NCBI RefSeq assembly: GCF_003385845.1
Contig: NZ_QRDJ01000006.1
Location: forward strand, 1,300,707 to 1,364,706
Direction of reading: 5' to 3'
DNA from: Kushneria indalinina DSM 14324
GTDB lineage: Bacteria > Pseudomonadota > Gammaproteobacteria > Pseudomonadales > Halomonadaceae
Length of the DNA: 64,000 bases
This document shows, piece by piece, positions 49,398-58,904 of the stretch; the stretch's first letter is position 1, and every line of letters starts with the position of its first letter. Under the pieces are notes generated by a model that was given only the letters and a program-made list of their open reading frames with translations, was not told where the DNA came from and did not search any database. Both the position numbers and the translations under genes were made by a program.

Positions 49398-51602
49398 ATG
49401 AGCCTGTTTGCCCCAGCCCGCAATATTGCGGTGTTCGCTCTGTGCCTTTTGACTGCCCTGCCCGCAATGGGCGATGAGGCAATCAAGCCAACCGACGAGG
49501 GGCGACAGGCGTCTCGGGAAGTCATTCAGTCGCTGGAATATGGCCACTATGAACCTGTAACCCTCAACAATGACTGGGCAGACAGAGTTTTCAGTCGCAT
49601 GCTGAAACTGCTGGATTCCCAGCACGCCTATCTGACCCGGGAAGATATCGCGCAGTTCAGCGATCTGCGTACCGGCCTCGATGAGATGCTGGTAGAAGGC
49701 GACCTGGATCGCGTCTATGCGTTTTACAATCTCTACCAGACGCGGCTGGAAAACCGGCTCGAATGGCTGGTGAATCGACTCGAAAACCAGCCCGATTTCG
49801 ATTTCACCGATAATGAACGTCTGCCGACCAATCTTGAAGACGCTGGCTGGGCAGAAAGCCAGAATGAACTGGATGATCTCTGGCGCAGACGCCTCAAGAA
49901 TGCTGCCCTGACGCTCTCCCTCGCCCCGCAAACCTCGGATGAGACCCCGGTGGTCGACACCAGTGTCCTTTCCGAAATTGCCACCATTCCGGCCCGGGTC
50001 TCCGAGCCCGAAACGCACGCCGGCGATGAAGGCAAACCCATGAGCAGCGAGAAGATCACCAAACAGCTGGCCGATCGATACAGGAGTCAGCTGTCCCGGC
50101 TTAAACAGACCAATACCGAGGATGTGTTAAGCGTTGTTCTCAATGCCGCCACGGGTTCCATTGATCCACATTCCGAATACCTCTCTCCGAGCCGCGGTCA
50201 GTCCTTCGATATCCAGATGAAGCTGTCACTGGAAGGTATTGGCGCTCTTCTCCAGCAGGACAGCGAATACGTTCGCGTCTCGAGTCTGGTCTCCGGCGGC
50301 CCTGCCGAGCGCAGCGGACAACTCAAGCCGGCGGATCGCATCGTGGCCGTGGGTGATGGCGACAATGGTGAAATGATCAGCGTCATTGGCATGCGTCTTG
50401 ATGAAGTCGTTGAGCATATTCGTGGCCCGAAGGGCTCAAAGGTGCGCCTGGAAATCATCCCGGCGAAAGCCATTGATGTGACCCAGACGCGCACCATCGA
50501 AATCACGCGCGATACCGTCAGCCTGGAAGATCAGGCAGCCAGCAGTCGCGTCATCGAGACCCAACGCAATGGCGAAAGCCATCGTGTCGGGGTGATCAAG
50601 GTACCGGCCTTTTATGTCGACTTTGATGCCTATCAGGCAGGCGATCAGAACTATCGCAGCTCGACACGCGATGTCGCCAAACTGATCGAAAAGCTGAAGA
50701 CGCAGAATGTGGAAGGCATCGTGCTGGACATGCGCGGCAATGGCGGCGGCGCGCTGCAGGAGGCCAATTCGATGGTGGGTCTCTTTATCGATCGCGGCCC
50801 CACGGTACAGGTTCGTGATGCCCGCGGGCGCATCAGTTTGTATGGCGATACGGATCGCGGCGTCGCCTATGATGGTCCGCTGGGTGTGCTGGTCGACAGA
50901 CTCTCTGCTTCCGCCTCGGAAATCTTTGCCGGCGCCATCCAGGACTACGGCCGCGGCCTGGTACTGGGCAATCAGACCTTCGGCAAGGGGACGGTCCAGA
51001 CGCTCAGCGACCTGAGCCACGGCGAACTGAAGCTGACACGCGCCAAGTTCTATCGAATTTCCGGAGAGAGTACCCAGCTGCGCGGCGTGGAACCGGATAT
51101 CGCCTTCCCGAGTCTGATCGACAAGGATGAAATCGGCGAGAGCGCTCTCGACTATGCCCTGCCATGGGATACGGTACGCCCGGTCAGCTATCGCCTGTAT
51201 GGCGAACCCTGGCAGTTCGTGAATCAGCTCAGGCAAAAGCACGAGCAGCGCGCTCAAGGCAATCCCAACTTTCATTACCTGATGCGCGAGGCGCAGCTGG
51301 CCGAGCAGTTCCAGGCGCAGAACAATACGGTCAGTCTCAATCGGGAACAGAGGCAGCGCGAAATGGAGGCCCAGGAAGCCGAGCAGCTGGCGCTTGAAAA
51401 TCAGCGGCGACGCGCGCTCGGGTTACCGGAAATCGATACATGGACCGATGCCCGTGATGAGGCGCTGAAAACCGGGCAGGACGCGGACTCCGAATCGCCC
51501 ATTCAGCAGGCAGCCATGGAAGAGAGCGTTGAAATCCTGCTCGACTATGCGCTATTGGTGAATACACGCCAAAAGGCAGGCCCTTCCTCTTCTCGTCAGT
51601 AA
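49398..51602 (+). CDS. prc: Prc (Tsp), periplasmic C-terminal processing protease
   Basis: A 734-residue S41 protease, longer than E. coli Prc (682). A signal peptide ends near PAMG (residue 25). The order is an N-terminal helical domain, a PDZ domain at about 260-340 and the Ser/Lys protease domain. The catalytic dyad is Ser505 (SASASEIFAG) and Lys530 (FGKGTVQT), 25 residues apart as in E. coli. The C-terminal region is charged and helical. It degrades proteins with non-polar C-termini and cuts PBP3 and MepS in E. coli. ATG 49398 is chosen over TTG 49395. Confidence 0.95.
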   Translation: MSLFAPARNIAVFALCLLTALPAMGDEAIKPTDEGRQASREVIQSLEYGHYEPVTLNNDWADRVFSRMLKLLDSQHAYLTREDIAQFSDLRTGLDEMLVEGDLDRVYAFYNLYQTRLENRLEWLVNRLENQPDFDFTDNERLPTNLEDAGWAESQNELDDLWRRRLKNAALTLSLAPQTSDETPVVDTSVLSEIATIPARVSEPETHAGDEGKPMSSEKITKQLADRYRSQLSRLKQTNTEDVLSVVLNAATGSIDPHSEYLSPSRGQSFDIQMKLSLEGIGALLQQDSEYVRVSSLVSGGPAERSGQLKPADRIVAVGDGDNGEMISVIGMRLDEVVEHIRGPKGSKVRLEIIPAKAIDVTQTRTIEITRDTVSLEDQAASSRVIETQRNGESHRVGVIKVPAFYVDFDAYQAGDQNYRSSTRDVAKLIEKLKTQNVEGIVLDMRGNGGGALQEANSMVGLFIDRGPTVQVRDARGRISLYGDTDRGVAYDGPLGVLVDRLSASASEIFAGAIQDYGRGLVLGNQTFGKGTVQTLSDLSHGELKLTRAKFYRISGESTQLRGVEPDIAFPSLIDKDEIGESALDYALPWDTVRPVSYRLYGEPWQFVNQLRQKHEQRAQGNPNFHYLMREAQLAEQFQAQNNTVSLNREQRQREMEAQEAEQLALENQRRRALGLPEIDTWTDARDEALKTGQDADSESPIQQAAMEESVEILLDYALLVNTRQKAGPSSSRQ

Positions 51603-51615
51603 CCGCACCTGAAAC

Positions 51616-51654
51616 AAAGGGGGCTACCTGTATTAACAGGCAGCCCCTTTTTAT
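51616..51654. terminator. Intrinsic terminator after prc
   Basis: A hairpin with arms around GGGGCT-CCTGT and ACAGG-AGCCCC is followed by TTTTTA. It ends prc and may also serve the small convergent ORF. Confidence 0.85.
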
Positions 51655-51728
51655 TGTTGGAAGGACCAGACACTGTCTCAATATTTAATGTCGCATTTCA
51701 TCAACACAACAAAAAATGACTAATTAAA

Positions 51729-51923
51729 TTATGCCTGCTGGATGAGTTCCAATATTTTGATGGTGTCGTGATAACTCATATTATAACTCTGCATCAGCGC
51801 TTCAAGCTCCTCGGAAAAAGCGGGTCTGGCGGGCTCTTCCTTTTCAAGGCCTCTCAGCATTTCGCCAAGCTGATTATCAAGCGACCATTTGTCCTTGATG
51901 GATAAACTTCTCTCGCGAGGCAT
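51729..51923 (-). CDS. Small hypothetical protein (64 residues)
   Basis: I do not recognise this protein. It is 64 residues, mostly helical in pattern and highly charged. Its N-terminal half (RSLSIKDKWSLDNQLGEML) and C-terminal half (ELEALMQSYNMSYHDTIKILELIQQA) look like two amphipathic helices joined by a proline-containing loop. The ribosome site AGGA lies about 12 bases upstream, and a weak promoter (TTGCCT, 18 bases, CATATC) can be drawn further up. The codons are AT-richer than those of its neighbours. It could be a small regulator or adaptor; a chance ORF cannot be ruled out. Confidence 0.5.
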   Translation of the reverse strand: MPRERSLSIKDKWSLDNQLGEMLRGLEKEEPARPAFSEELEALMQSYNMSYHDTIKILELIQQA

Positions 51924-52431
51924 TCTTCTACATTCCTGAAATTATTGATGTTACGAATGGATATGGTGCCAACAGGCATGGGCAGGCAATGATATTGAAA
52001 CGGGCAGACCGCCTGTCACGCGCTGACTTTGCAGACTGATGCAATGCGTCGACAACGACTATAGTCTGTTAAAACCACATGCCGATAACGCGTGAACGGA
52101 AAGTCGCCAACCGGCAGAATAGAATTAACAACCCGATACAGGATATTGAAAATACAGGAGCAGCGAAAACCGTTCACGGTCATGAACCGCAATTGCTTAT
52201 AACAAACGCGATTTATCGAGTCAAACGGAGGCTGGAAGATACCTTGATATAATCGCCATCAAATCCAGGTAAATAATCCAGAATAGACTGGCCAAGATGG
52301 ACCGGATAATAGCGATCAAAAAATCGTGCGCGGGATTGGGTTAAACGAAGTATACAGCGCAGGAACTAACAGACAGACAGTACGAGAGAGAAGTGCTTCG
52401 CGTCACCTACGCATCATGATCATGCAGTAAA
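51924..52431. other. Gene-free, lower-GC intergenic stretch
   Basis: About 500 bases without a credible ORF. Sample 60-base lines count to 40-50 percent GC, well below the surrounding genes. It contains the perfect palindrome GACTATAGTC (52057-52066) and a perfect extended -10 box at 52245. I see no transposase remnant, repeat array or tRNA-derived attachment duplication. Confidence 0.6.
52245..52253 (+). promoter_or_regulatory. Consensus extended -10 element in the gene-free stretch
   Basis: TG-A-TATAAT is a full match to the extended -10 consensus, with no good -35. Nothing on the plus strand downstream encodes a protein before the antisense tRNA-Asn genes, so a small RNA start is one possibility. 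Chance occurrence in AT-richer DNA is the other. Confidence 0.3.
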
Positions 52432-52507
52432 TGGCTCCCTGAGCAGGACTCGAACCTGCGACCCAATGATTAACAGTCATTTGCTCTACCAACTGAGCTA
52501 TCAGGGA
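52432..52507 (-). tRNA. tRNA-Asn (GTT), distal copy
   Basis: A 76-base cloverleaf with encoded CCA. Acceptor arms TCCCTGA and TCAGGGA pair, the anticodon loop CTGTTAA carries GTT, and the T stem is GCAGG/CCTGC. It is the second of two in tandem and is probably co-transcribed with the one at 52530. Confidence 0.96.
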
Positions 52508-52529
52508 ACAACGAAGTATCAGATTTTAT

Positions 52530-52605
52530 TGGCTCCCCGAACAGGACTCGAACCTGTGACCCAATGATTAACAGTCATTTGCTCTACCAACTGAGCTATC
52601 GGGGA
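52530..52605 (-). tRNA. tRNA-Asn (GTT), proximal copy
   Basis: Cloverleaf as in the neighbouring copy, but with acceptor arms TCCCCGA/TCGGGGA and T stem ACAGG/CCTGT. Both differences keep base pairing. It follows the promoter at 52629-52656. Confidence 0.96.
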
Positions 52606-52628
52606 ATCTCTTTCCGATTACGCGGCGT

Positions 52629-52656
52629 AGTATACGTATTTCAGAAAAAACGTCAA
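52629..52656 (-). promoter_or_regulatory. Promoter of the tRNA-Asn pair
   Basis: On the minus strand TTGACG and TATACT are 16 bases apart, followed by a GC-rich discriminator (ACGCCGCG), as expected for a growth-rate-controlled tRNA promoter. Confidence 0.8.
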
Positions 52657-52717
52657 GGTCCTGATAAAGACCCGGGCATTATTCATGTCATGAAACTACA
52701 CGAACATTGCCTGTCGC

Positions 52718-52794
52718 TGGTGGCTACGCCCTGATTCGAACAGGGGACCCCATCATTATGAGTGATGTGCTCTAACCAGCTGAGCTACGTAGCC
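52718..52794 (-). tRNA. tRNA-Met (CAT), elongator, copy 2
   Basis: Identical over all 77 bases to the copy at 47816-47892 but on the opposite strand. Flanking sequences differ, so the identity is limited to the gene itself. Confidence 0.96.
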
Positions 52795-52807
52795 AGCGAC
52801 CGTGCGC

Positions 52808-52836
52808 ATTGTACAGAAGCGCCATGGGTATGCCAA
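52808..52836 (-). promoter_or_regulatory. Promoter of tRNA-Met (copy 2)
   Basis: On the minus strand TTGGCA and TACAAT are 17 bases apart, with a GCGC discriminator like that of copy 1. The sequence otherwise differs from the copy 1 promoter, so the two tRNA genes have independent promoters. Confidence 0.8.
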
Positions 52837-52978
52837 TCCCTCGAAGAGCGTCGCCTCAGGGATCGTGAATTCTTCCCGGACTGGCACCCTCTTTTGTGTG
52901 AGGCCCACATTCATGAAATTACTCAGGCCTGCCCTGCAGCCGTCATGCCCTGCACGCGAGCAGAACCAGCCCAAACCC

Positions 52979-53002
52979 TTTATTGATTGTCCGTTCAATA
53001 AA
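52979..53002. promoter_or_regulatory. Inverted repeat upstream of betI, probable BetI operator
   Basis: TTTATTGA, eight bases, then TCAATAAA: a perfect 8-base inverted repeat 53 bases before the betI start. TetR-type repressors bind such sites, and BetI operators of relatives also carry TTGA...TCAA arms. A weak promoter (TTGTCC, 17 bases, TACTCT) overlaps it, which would allow choline-relieved self-repression. Confidence 0.6.
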
Positions 53003-53054
53003 AAAAGCTTACTCTGGGTATCACAAGAGGCCTTCCATTACAGGAGAGGGAGCA

Positions 53055-53651
53055 GTGCCCAAGGTAGGTATGGAGCCCATTCGGCGGCAGCAGTTGATCG
53101 ACGCCACCATGGCCATCATCGACGAAGCCGGTCTGGCGGACAGCACCATCATGCAGATTTCGCGGCGTGCCGGCGTTTCTGCCGGGATTATCAGCCACTA
53201 TTTTGGCGGCAAGGACGGCCTCCTCGAGGCCACCATGCGCCACATTCTCGGCGATCTCGGTAAATCGGTGGCCAGGCGACGCCAGGCGCTGAACAGCAAT
53301 GATGCAAAAGCGCATCTTTATGCGATTGTGGAAAGCAACTTTGACCGCAGTCAGGTCAGTCAGGCGGTGATGAAGACATGGCTGGCCTTCTGGACCACCA
53401 GCATGCACAAGCCCAATCTGCAGCGACTGCAAAGGGTCAACGACCGTCGTCTCTACTCCAATATCAGCCATCAGTTCAGAAAGCATCTGCCCCCTGCTCA
53501 GGCACGCCCTGCCGCTCAGGGTCTGGCGGCACTCATCGACGGTCTGTGGCTGCGTGGTGCGCTGGCACCGGAAAAGTTTGATACCTCGAATGCCGTCGCG
53601 CTGGCCCGTCGCTATATCGATGAGCAGCTTGATGGCGGCAACACAGCCTGA
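53055..53651 (+). CDS. betI: BetI, choline-responsive TetR-family repressor
   Basis: A 198-residue TetR repressor, the normal BetI length. The N-terminal helix-turn-helix reads [23 protein letters not shown], close to E. coli BetI. The start is GTG 53055, giving the family N-terminus [17 protein letters not shown], with a strong GGAGAGGGAG site upstream. The frame is open to 52983 but would include the operator. In E. coli BetI represses bet genes until choline is present. It leads betI-betB-betA. Confidence 0.95.
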   Translation: MPKVGMEPIRRQQLIDATMAIIDEAGLADSTIMQISRRAGVSAGIISHYFGGKDGLLEATMRHILGDLGKSVARRRQALNSNDAKAHLYAIVESNFDRSQVSQAVMKTWLAFWTTSMHKPNLQRLQRVNDRRLYSNISHQFRKHLPPAQARPAAQGLAALIDGLWLRGALAPEKFDTSNAVALARRYIDEQLDGGNTA

Positions 53652-53704
53652 CGCCGTGCTCTAGTTCTGGCACTTCGACTTCCACTGTTTATCCGGGAGG
53701 CCCC

Positions 53705-55174
53705 ATGGCCCTGTTCGATCCCCAGCAGCTCTATATTGATGGCAAGCGCGTTGACGCGACCTCGGGTGAGACCTTTGAGTCCATCAATCCTTACAACGGT
53801 GACGTACTGGCCGAGATTCAGCAGGCCTCTCAGGGTGATATTGACCGCGCCGTCGAGTCCGCACGTCGCGGTCAGAAGATCTGGGGGGCAATGACCGGTG
53901 TCGAGCGCGCACGCGTTCTCAATCGTGCCGTGGCCCTGCTGCGCGAAAGAAACGACGAGATTGCCCGCATCGAATCTCTGGATACCGGCAAGCCGCTGAG
54001 CGAAACCACGGCCGTAGACATTGTCACCGGCGCCGACCAGCTCGAATACTACGCAGGCCTGGCCGCCGCGGTCGAAGGCGAGCAGATTCCCATCCGTTCT
54101 GACTCCTTTGCCTACACCCGTCGTGAGCCGCTGGGCGTCTGTGCCGGCATCGGTGCATGGAACTACCCGATCCAGATTGCCTGCTGGAAATCGGCGCCGG
54201 CGCTGGCCACCGGCAATGCCATGATTTTAAAACCCAGCGAAGTTACCCCGCTGACCACGCTGATGGTGGCCGAAATTTTCACCGAGGCCGGTCTGCCGGA
54301 CGGCGTGTTCAACGTCGTGCAGGGCGATGGTCGCGTCGGCGCGATGCTGACCGAGCACCCTGGCATCGACAAGATCTCCTTTACCGGCGAGGCCGACACT
54401 GGCAAGAAGGTCATGGCGGCGTCTGCGTCATCATCACTGAAGGAAGTCACCATGGAGCTGGGCGGCAAGTCGCCCCTGCTCGTCTTTGCCGATGCCGATC
54501 TTGATCGCGCCGCCGATGGGGCGATGATGGCCAACTTCTACTCCACCGGCCAGGTCTGCACCAACGGCACGCGCGTGTTCGTGGAACGCTCGGTCAAGGA
54601 AGCCTTTGAAGCGAAGCTGCTCGAGCGCGTCGAGCGCGTGAAGGCTGGTGACCCGCTGGACCCGGCCACCAACTTCGGCCCGCTGGTCAGCTTCGAGCAT
54701 CTGGAAAAGGTCTGCGACTATCTGGAAGCCGGCCGCCAGGACGGCGCACGTCTGCTGGTGGGCGGTGCACGCATGACCGAGGGTGACTTCGGCAAGGGGG
54801 CGTTTGTGGCCCCCACCATATTTACCGACTGCAGCGATGACATGCGCATCGTGAAGGAAGAGATTTTTGGGCCCGTGATGTCGATTCTGGCCTTTGACGA
54901 TGAAGAGGAAGTCATTCGCCGCGCCAACGACACCGAATACGGCCTGGCCGCCGGGCTATTCACCGAAGGGCTCAACCGCGCGCATCGCGTGGTGCACCAG
55001 CTCGAAGCCGGCATCTGCTGGGTCAACACCTGGGGCGACAGTCCGGCACAGATGCCGGTCGGCGGCTACAAGCAGTCCGGCGTGGGCCGCGAAAACGGCC
55101 TGCTGACGCTTTCGCACTATACCAGGGTCAAATCCGTCCAGATCGAGATGGGCCCGTTTGAATCGGCGTTTTGA
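53705..55174 (+). CDS. betB: Betaine aldehyde dehydrogenase (BetB)
   Basis: A 489-residue ALDH-fold enzyme oxidising betaine aldehyde to glycine betaine with NAD(P)+. Catalytic Cys285 is in TGQVCTNGT and the general base Glu251 in MELGGKSP, matching E. coli BetB closely (Cys286). A ribosome site GGGAGG precedes ATG 53705. It lies 53 bases after betI and 74 bases before betA. The product is the main compatible solute of many halophiles. Confidence 0.96.
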   Translation: MALFDPQQLYIDGKRVDATSGETFESINPYNGDVLAEIQQASQGDIDRAVESARRGQKIWGAMTGVERARVLNRAVALLRERNDEIARIESLDTGKPLSETTAVDIVTGADQLEYYAGLAAAVEGEQIPIRSDSFAYTRREPLGVCAGIGAWNYPIQIACWKSAPALATGNAMILKPSEVTPLTTLMVAEIFTEAGLPDGVFNVVQGDGRVGAMLTEHPGIDKISFTGEADTGKKVMAASASSSLKEVTMELGGKSPLLVFADADLDRAADGAMMANFYSTGQVCTNGTRVFVERSVKEAFEAKLLERVERVKAGDPLDPATNFGPLVSFEHLEKVCDYLEAGRQDGARLLVGGARMTEGDFGKGAFVAPTIFTDCSDDMRIVKEEIFGPVMSILAFDDEEEVIRRANDTEYGLAAGLFTEGLNRAHRVVHQLEAGICWVNTWGDSPAQMPVGGYKQSGVGRENGLLTLSHYTRVKSVQIEMGPFESAF

Positions 55175-55248
55175 TCGGCGCTTCTCGTTTTGACAGGGCA
55201 GGCATCACGGTTACCGATGCCCCGCCCATGACTCCTCAGGAGGGCTTG

Positions 55249-56952
55249 ATGACTGACACACGTGAATACGACTACATCATCATCGGCGCCGGGTCGGCCG
55301 GCAACGTACTGGCGGCGCGTCTGACTGAAGACGACGATGTCACCGTACTGCTGCTGGAGGCCGGCGGGCCGGATTACCGACTTGATTTTCGCACCCAGAT
55401 GCCGGCGGCGCTGGCCTATCCGCTGCAGGGCAAGCGCTACAACTGGGCCTTTGAGACCGACCCCGAACCCTTCATGAACGATCGGCGCATGGAGTGCGGT
55501 CGCGGCAAGGGACTGGGTGGCTCATCGCTGATCAACGGCATGTGCTATATCCGCGGCAACGCCATGGATCTGGAAGGCTGGACCGAACTGCCCGGCCTGG
55601 ACGACTGGGGCTATGCCCACTGCCTGCCCTATTACAAGAAGGCCGAAACCCGCGACATCGGCGGCAACGACTATCATGGCGACCACGGCCCGGTGCAGGT
55701 CGCCACCCCCAGGCCAACCACCAATCCGCTCAACCGCGCCTTCATCGAGGCCGGCAAACAGGCGGGCTACGGGGAAACCGACGATCTCAACGGCTATAAG
55801 CAGGAAGGCTTTGGGCCGATGGATCGCACCACCACGCCCAACGGCCGTCGCGCTTCAACCGCGCGGGGCTATCTCGACATTGCCCGCCATCGCCATAACC
55901 TGACGATCGAAACGCACGCCGTGACCGACCGGATCCTGGTCGAAGGCAAACAAGCCGCTGGCGTTGCCTATTCCCGCCGAGGCCAGAACCAGCAGGCCCA
56001 TGCCCGTCGAGAAGTGCTGCTGTGCGCCGGCGCCATCGCCTCGCCGGCCATCCTGCAGCGCTCAGGAATAGGCGATCCCGACTGGCTCCGAGAGATGAGC
56101 ATCGACGTAGTGCACGAGCTGCCAGGTGTCGGCAAGAACCTGCAGGATCACCTGGAGATGTACATCCAGTACGAATGCAAGCAGCCCATTACGCTCTATT
56201 CGGCGCTGAAGTGGTACAACCAGCCCGGGATCGGGGCCGAGTGGCTCTTTCAGGGCAAGGGCATCGGCGCCAGCAACCAGTTCGAGGCCGGCGGTTTCAT
56301 TCGCACCGATGAGGGCGAATCCTGGCCCAATCTGCAGTATCACTTCCTGCCGTGTGCCATCAGCTACAACGGCAAAAGCGCCGTCCAGGCCCACGGATTT
56401 CAGGCTCACGTCGGGTCGATGCGCTCGAAAAGTCGCGGGCGCGTCAAAATCAAGTCGCGCAACCCGGACGAGGCGCCCAGCATCCTGTTCAACTACATGA
56501 GCGAGACGCGGGACTGGGAAGAGTTTCGTGACGCCATTCGCGTCACACGGCGTATCATCGAACAGCCGGCGCTGGATGCCTACCGTGGCCGCGAAATCGC
56601 ACCAGGCCCTGATATTCAAAGCGATGAGCAGCTCGACGAGTTCGTGCGCCATCACGCCGAGACGGCCTATCACCCCTGTGGTACCTGCCGCATGGGCGAA
56701 GGGCCGGATGCCGTGGTGGATGGCCAGGGGCGTGTGCACGGCATGGAAGGGCTGCGCGTGATTGATGCCTCCCTCATGCCCATCATCGTGACCGGCAACC
56801 TCAACGCCACCACCATCATGATGGCGGAAAAGCTGGCCGACAGCGTGCGTTCCCGCCAGCCGCTGCATCCGCTGACCGAGGTGACGTTTTATACCGCGCA
56901 AAAGCCCGGGCAGAACGCCCGCGAGACTGGTGGCTCTCAAGCGCATCAGTAG
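55249..56952 (+). CDS. betA: Choline dehydrogenase (BetA)
   Basis: A membrane-associated GMC-family flavoprotein of 567 residues that oxidises choline to betaine aldehyde. The FAD motif [15 protein letters not shown] is at the N-terminus, the GMC signature segment [13 protein letters not shown] follows, and the C-terminal active-site region is [14 protein letters not shown] 55249 has AGGAGG six bases upstream; the frame is open to 55171 but those residues have no family likeness. Length is close to E. coli BetA (556). No choline transporter gene (betT) adjoins. Confidence 0.95.
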   Translation: MTDTREYDYIIIGAGSAGNVLAARLTEDDDVTVLLLEAGGPDYRLDFRTQMPAALAYPLQGKRYNWAFETDPEPFMNDRRMECGRGKGLGGSSLINGMCYIRGNAMDLEGWTELPGLDDWGYAHCLPYYKKAETRDIGGNDYHGDHGPVQVATPRPTTNPLNRAFIEAGKQAGYGETDDLNGYKQEGFGPMDRTTTPNGRRASTARGYLDIARHRHNLTIETHAVTDRILVEGKQAAGVAYSRRGQNQQAHARREVLLCAGAIASPAILQRSGIGDPDWLREMSIDVVHELPGVGKNLQDHLEMYIQYECKQPITLYSALKWYNQPGIGAEWLFQGKGIGASNQFEAGGFIRTDEGESWPNLQYHFLPCAISYNGKSAVQAHGFQAHVGSMRSKSRGRVKIKSRNPDEAPSILFNYMSETRDWEEFRDAIRVTRRIIEQPALDAYRGREIAPGPDIQSDEQLDEFVRHHAETAYHPCGTCRMGEGPDAVVDGQGRVHGMEGLRVIDASLMPIIVTGNLNATTIMMAEKLADSVRSRQPLHPLTEVTFYTAQKPGQNARETGGSQAHQ

Positions 56953-56972
56953 CCTCTCACGGTCTGATCATG

Positions 56973-57004
56973 AAAAAACACCGGGCCTGTGCCCGGTGTC
57001 TTTC
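56973..57004. terminator. Bidirectional terminator between betA and edd
   Basis: ACACCGGGC-CTGT-GCCCGGTGT, a 9-base-pair stem, has an A run on its left side. It therefore gives a T run on the minus strand for edd and a shorter one (CTTTC) for betA. Confidence 0.85.
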
Positions 57005-58904
57005 ATTCGTGGCCTGCATTGATGGAATCGATGCAGACCGGGGAGCGCTCCCTGTCAACGGGCGAGACAGGTGCTACCTCGGCGGCCTCGAAGCCGCCAA
57101 AGGTGCTGGCGCCCTCCTCGGCGCTGCCCACCAGCGCACGCATGCCGGCAAACATCTCCCGGCCCAGACCGTGATGATACTGCTCAAGATCGGCCTGAGC
57201 ACACTGCCGTGCGGCGAACTCCTCGGCATCGATGAGCACCTCAAGGCGACCGCTGATCGAATCGAGTCGAACCATGTCACCATCGCGCAGTCGCGCCAGC
57301 GGCCCGCCATCCAGCGCCTCGGGGGTCATGTGAATCGCAGCCGGCACCTTGCCGGAAGCCCCGGACATGCGGCCATCGGTCACCAGCGCTACCTTGAAGC
57401 CCCGATCCAGCAGTGACCCGAGATAGGGCGTGAGCTTGTGAAGCTCGGGCATACCATTGGCACGCGGACCTTGAAAACGCACCACGGCAATGACATCACG
57501 CTCGAGTTCACCGTTATTAAAGGCCGTCTTGAGTGCGTCCTGATCGGCAAACACCCTCACCGGCGCCTCAATAATACGAAACTCCGGTTTGACCGCAGAA
57601 ATCTTTATCACGCCACGCCCGAGATTGCCATCCAGTACCGCCAGCCCGCCCGTGGGCGAGAAGGGATGCTCAACGTCGGTGAGCACGTCCGGGTCCAGAC
57701 TCTCTGCCGGGCCCTCACGCCAGACCAGCCTGTCCCCTTCCAGGAAAGGCTCCTGCGTGTAGCTTTCCGCCAGCGTTTTCCCCGTGACAGTCGGGATATC
57801 GCCATGCAGCAGGCCACCCTTGAGCAGCTCCCGGATCAGGACGCTCATGCCGCCGGCGGCGTGGAAGTGGTTTACATCCGCCTGCCCGCTCGGGTAGACA
57901 TGCATCAGGCTGGGCACCACCGCCGAGAGCTCGGCAAAGTCATCCCAGTTCAGGGTAATGCCGGCCGCGCCCGCCATGGCGATCAGGTGCAGGGTATGGT
58001 TGGTGGACCCACCCGAAGCCAGCAGCCCCACCAGCGCATTGACGATCGCACGCGCATCGATCTGCTGCCAGAAGGGCAGATAGCTGCCGCCCGGCTCGGA
58101 GTTCTTGATCGCGCGCTCGGTGCCATGGGCCGTCAGGGCATCGCGCAGCGGCGTATTGGGATTGACAAAGGAAGACCCCGGCAGATGCAGCCCCATGATC
58201 TCCATCATCAGCTGATTGGAGTTGGCCGTGCCGTAAAAGGTGCAGGTGCCGGGGGCATGATAGGAGGCGGATTCCGACTCCAGAAGCTCGGCGCGCCCCA
58301 CCTTGCCTTCGGCAAATTTCTGACGAATGCGCGCCTTTTCCTTGTTGGGCAGGCCGCTGGGCATGGGTCCTGCGGGAACAAAGACGGCCGGCAGATGCCC
58401 AAAGCGGGCGGCGGCGATGAAAAGCCCGGGGATGATCTTGTCGCATACCCCCAGAAAAAGCGCGGCATCGAACATGTTGTGAGAAAGCCCGATGGCGGCG
58501 CTGCGGGCAATGCTGTCGCGTGAAAAGAGTGACAGCTCCATGCCGGGCTGGCCCTGGGTGACGCCGTCACACATGGCCGGCACACCGCCGGCGACCTGAG
58601 CCGTTGAGCCCATGCGGCGCGCGGCTTCGCGAATGACGTCGGGGAATCGCTCAAAGGGCTGATGGGCCGAGAGCATATCGTTGTAGGACGTTACGATGCC
58701 CAGGTTGGCGCTGTTGGTCAGCTTGAGCTGCTGCTTGTCAGAGGCGCTGCAGGCAGCAAAGCCATGGGCCAGATTGCCGCAGTCAAGCGCGCCGCGATGA
58801 ACACCTCGGCGATGCTGTTCCTGCATGCGAGCTTCATACAGGGCGCGGCGCGACTCGGATCGCTCGATGATGCGCCGGGTTACGCGGGTCAGGGTGGTGT
58901 GCAT
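57003..58904 (-). CDS. edd: Phosphogluconate dehydratase (Edd)
   Basis: A 633-residue IlvD/Edd-family [4Fe-4S] dehydratase that turns 6-phosphogluconate into KDPG, the first specific step of the Entner-Doudoroff pathway. Family motifs are [44 protein letters not shown] and [14 protein letters not shown]. The cysteines of these motifs ligate the cluster. ATG 58904 has GCGAGG upstream and fits the E. coli start; ATG 58922 is the alternative. Its usual partners zwf, pgl and eda are not beside it. Confidence 0.95.
   Translation of the reverse strand: MHTTLTRVTRRIIERSESRRALYEARMQEQHRRGVHRGALDCGNLAHGFAACSASDKQQLKLTNSANLGIVTSYNDMLSAHQPFERFPDVIREAARRMGSTAQVAGGVPAMCDGVTQGQPGMELSLFSRDSIARSAAIGLSHNMFDAALFLGVCDKIIPGLFIAAARFGHLPAVFVPAGPMPSGLPNKEKARIRQKFAEGKVGRAELLESESASYHAPGTCTFYGTANSNQLMMEIMGLHLPGSSFVNPNTPLRDALTAHGTERAIKNSEPGGSYLPFWQQIDARAIVNALVGLLASGGSTNHTLHLIAMAGAAGITLNWDDFAELSAVVPSLMHVYPSGQADVNHFHAAGGMSVLIRELLKGGLLHGDIPTVTGKTLAESYTQEPFLEGDRLVWREGPAESLDPDVLTDVEHPFSPTGGLAVLDGNLGRGVIKISAVKPEFRIIEAPVRVFADQDALKTAFNNGELERDVIAVVRFQGPRANGMPELHKLTPYLGSLLDRGFKVALVTDGRMSGASGKVPAAIHMTPEALDGGPLARLRDGDMVRLDSISGRLEVLIDAEEFAARQCAQADLEQYHHGLGREMFAGMRALVGSAEEGASTFGGFEAAEVAPVSPVDRERSPVCIDSINAGHE

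Noticed and set aside
51650-52610. Integrated element at the tRNA-Asn genes
   Set aside because: The low GC and tRNA context fit, but I found no integrase, no direct repeat of the tRNA 3' end and no mobility gene. I kept only the low-GC observation.
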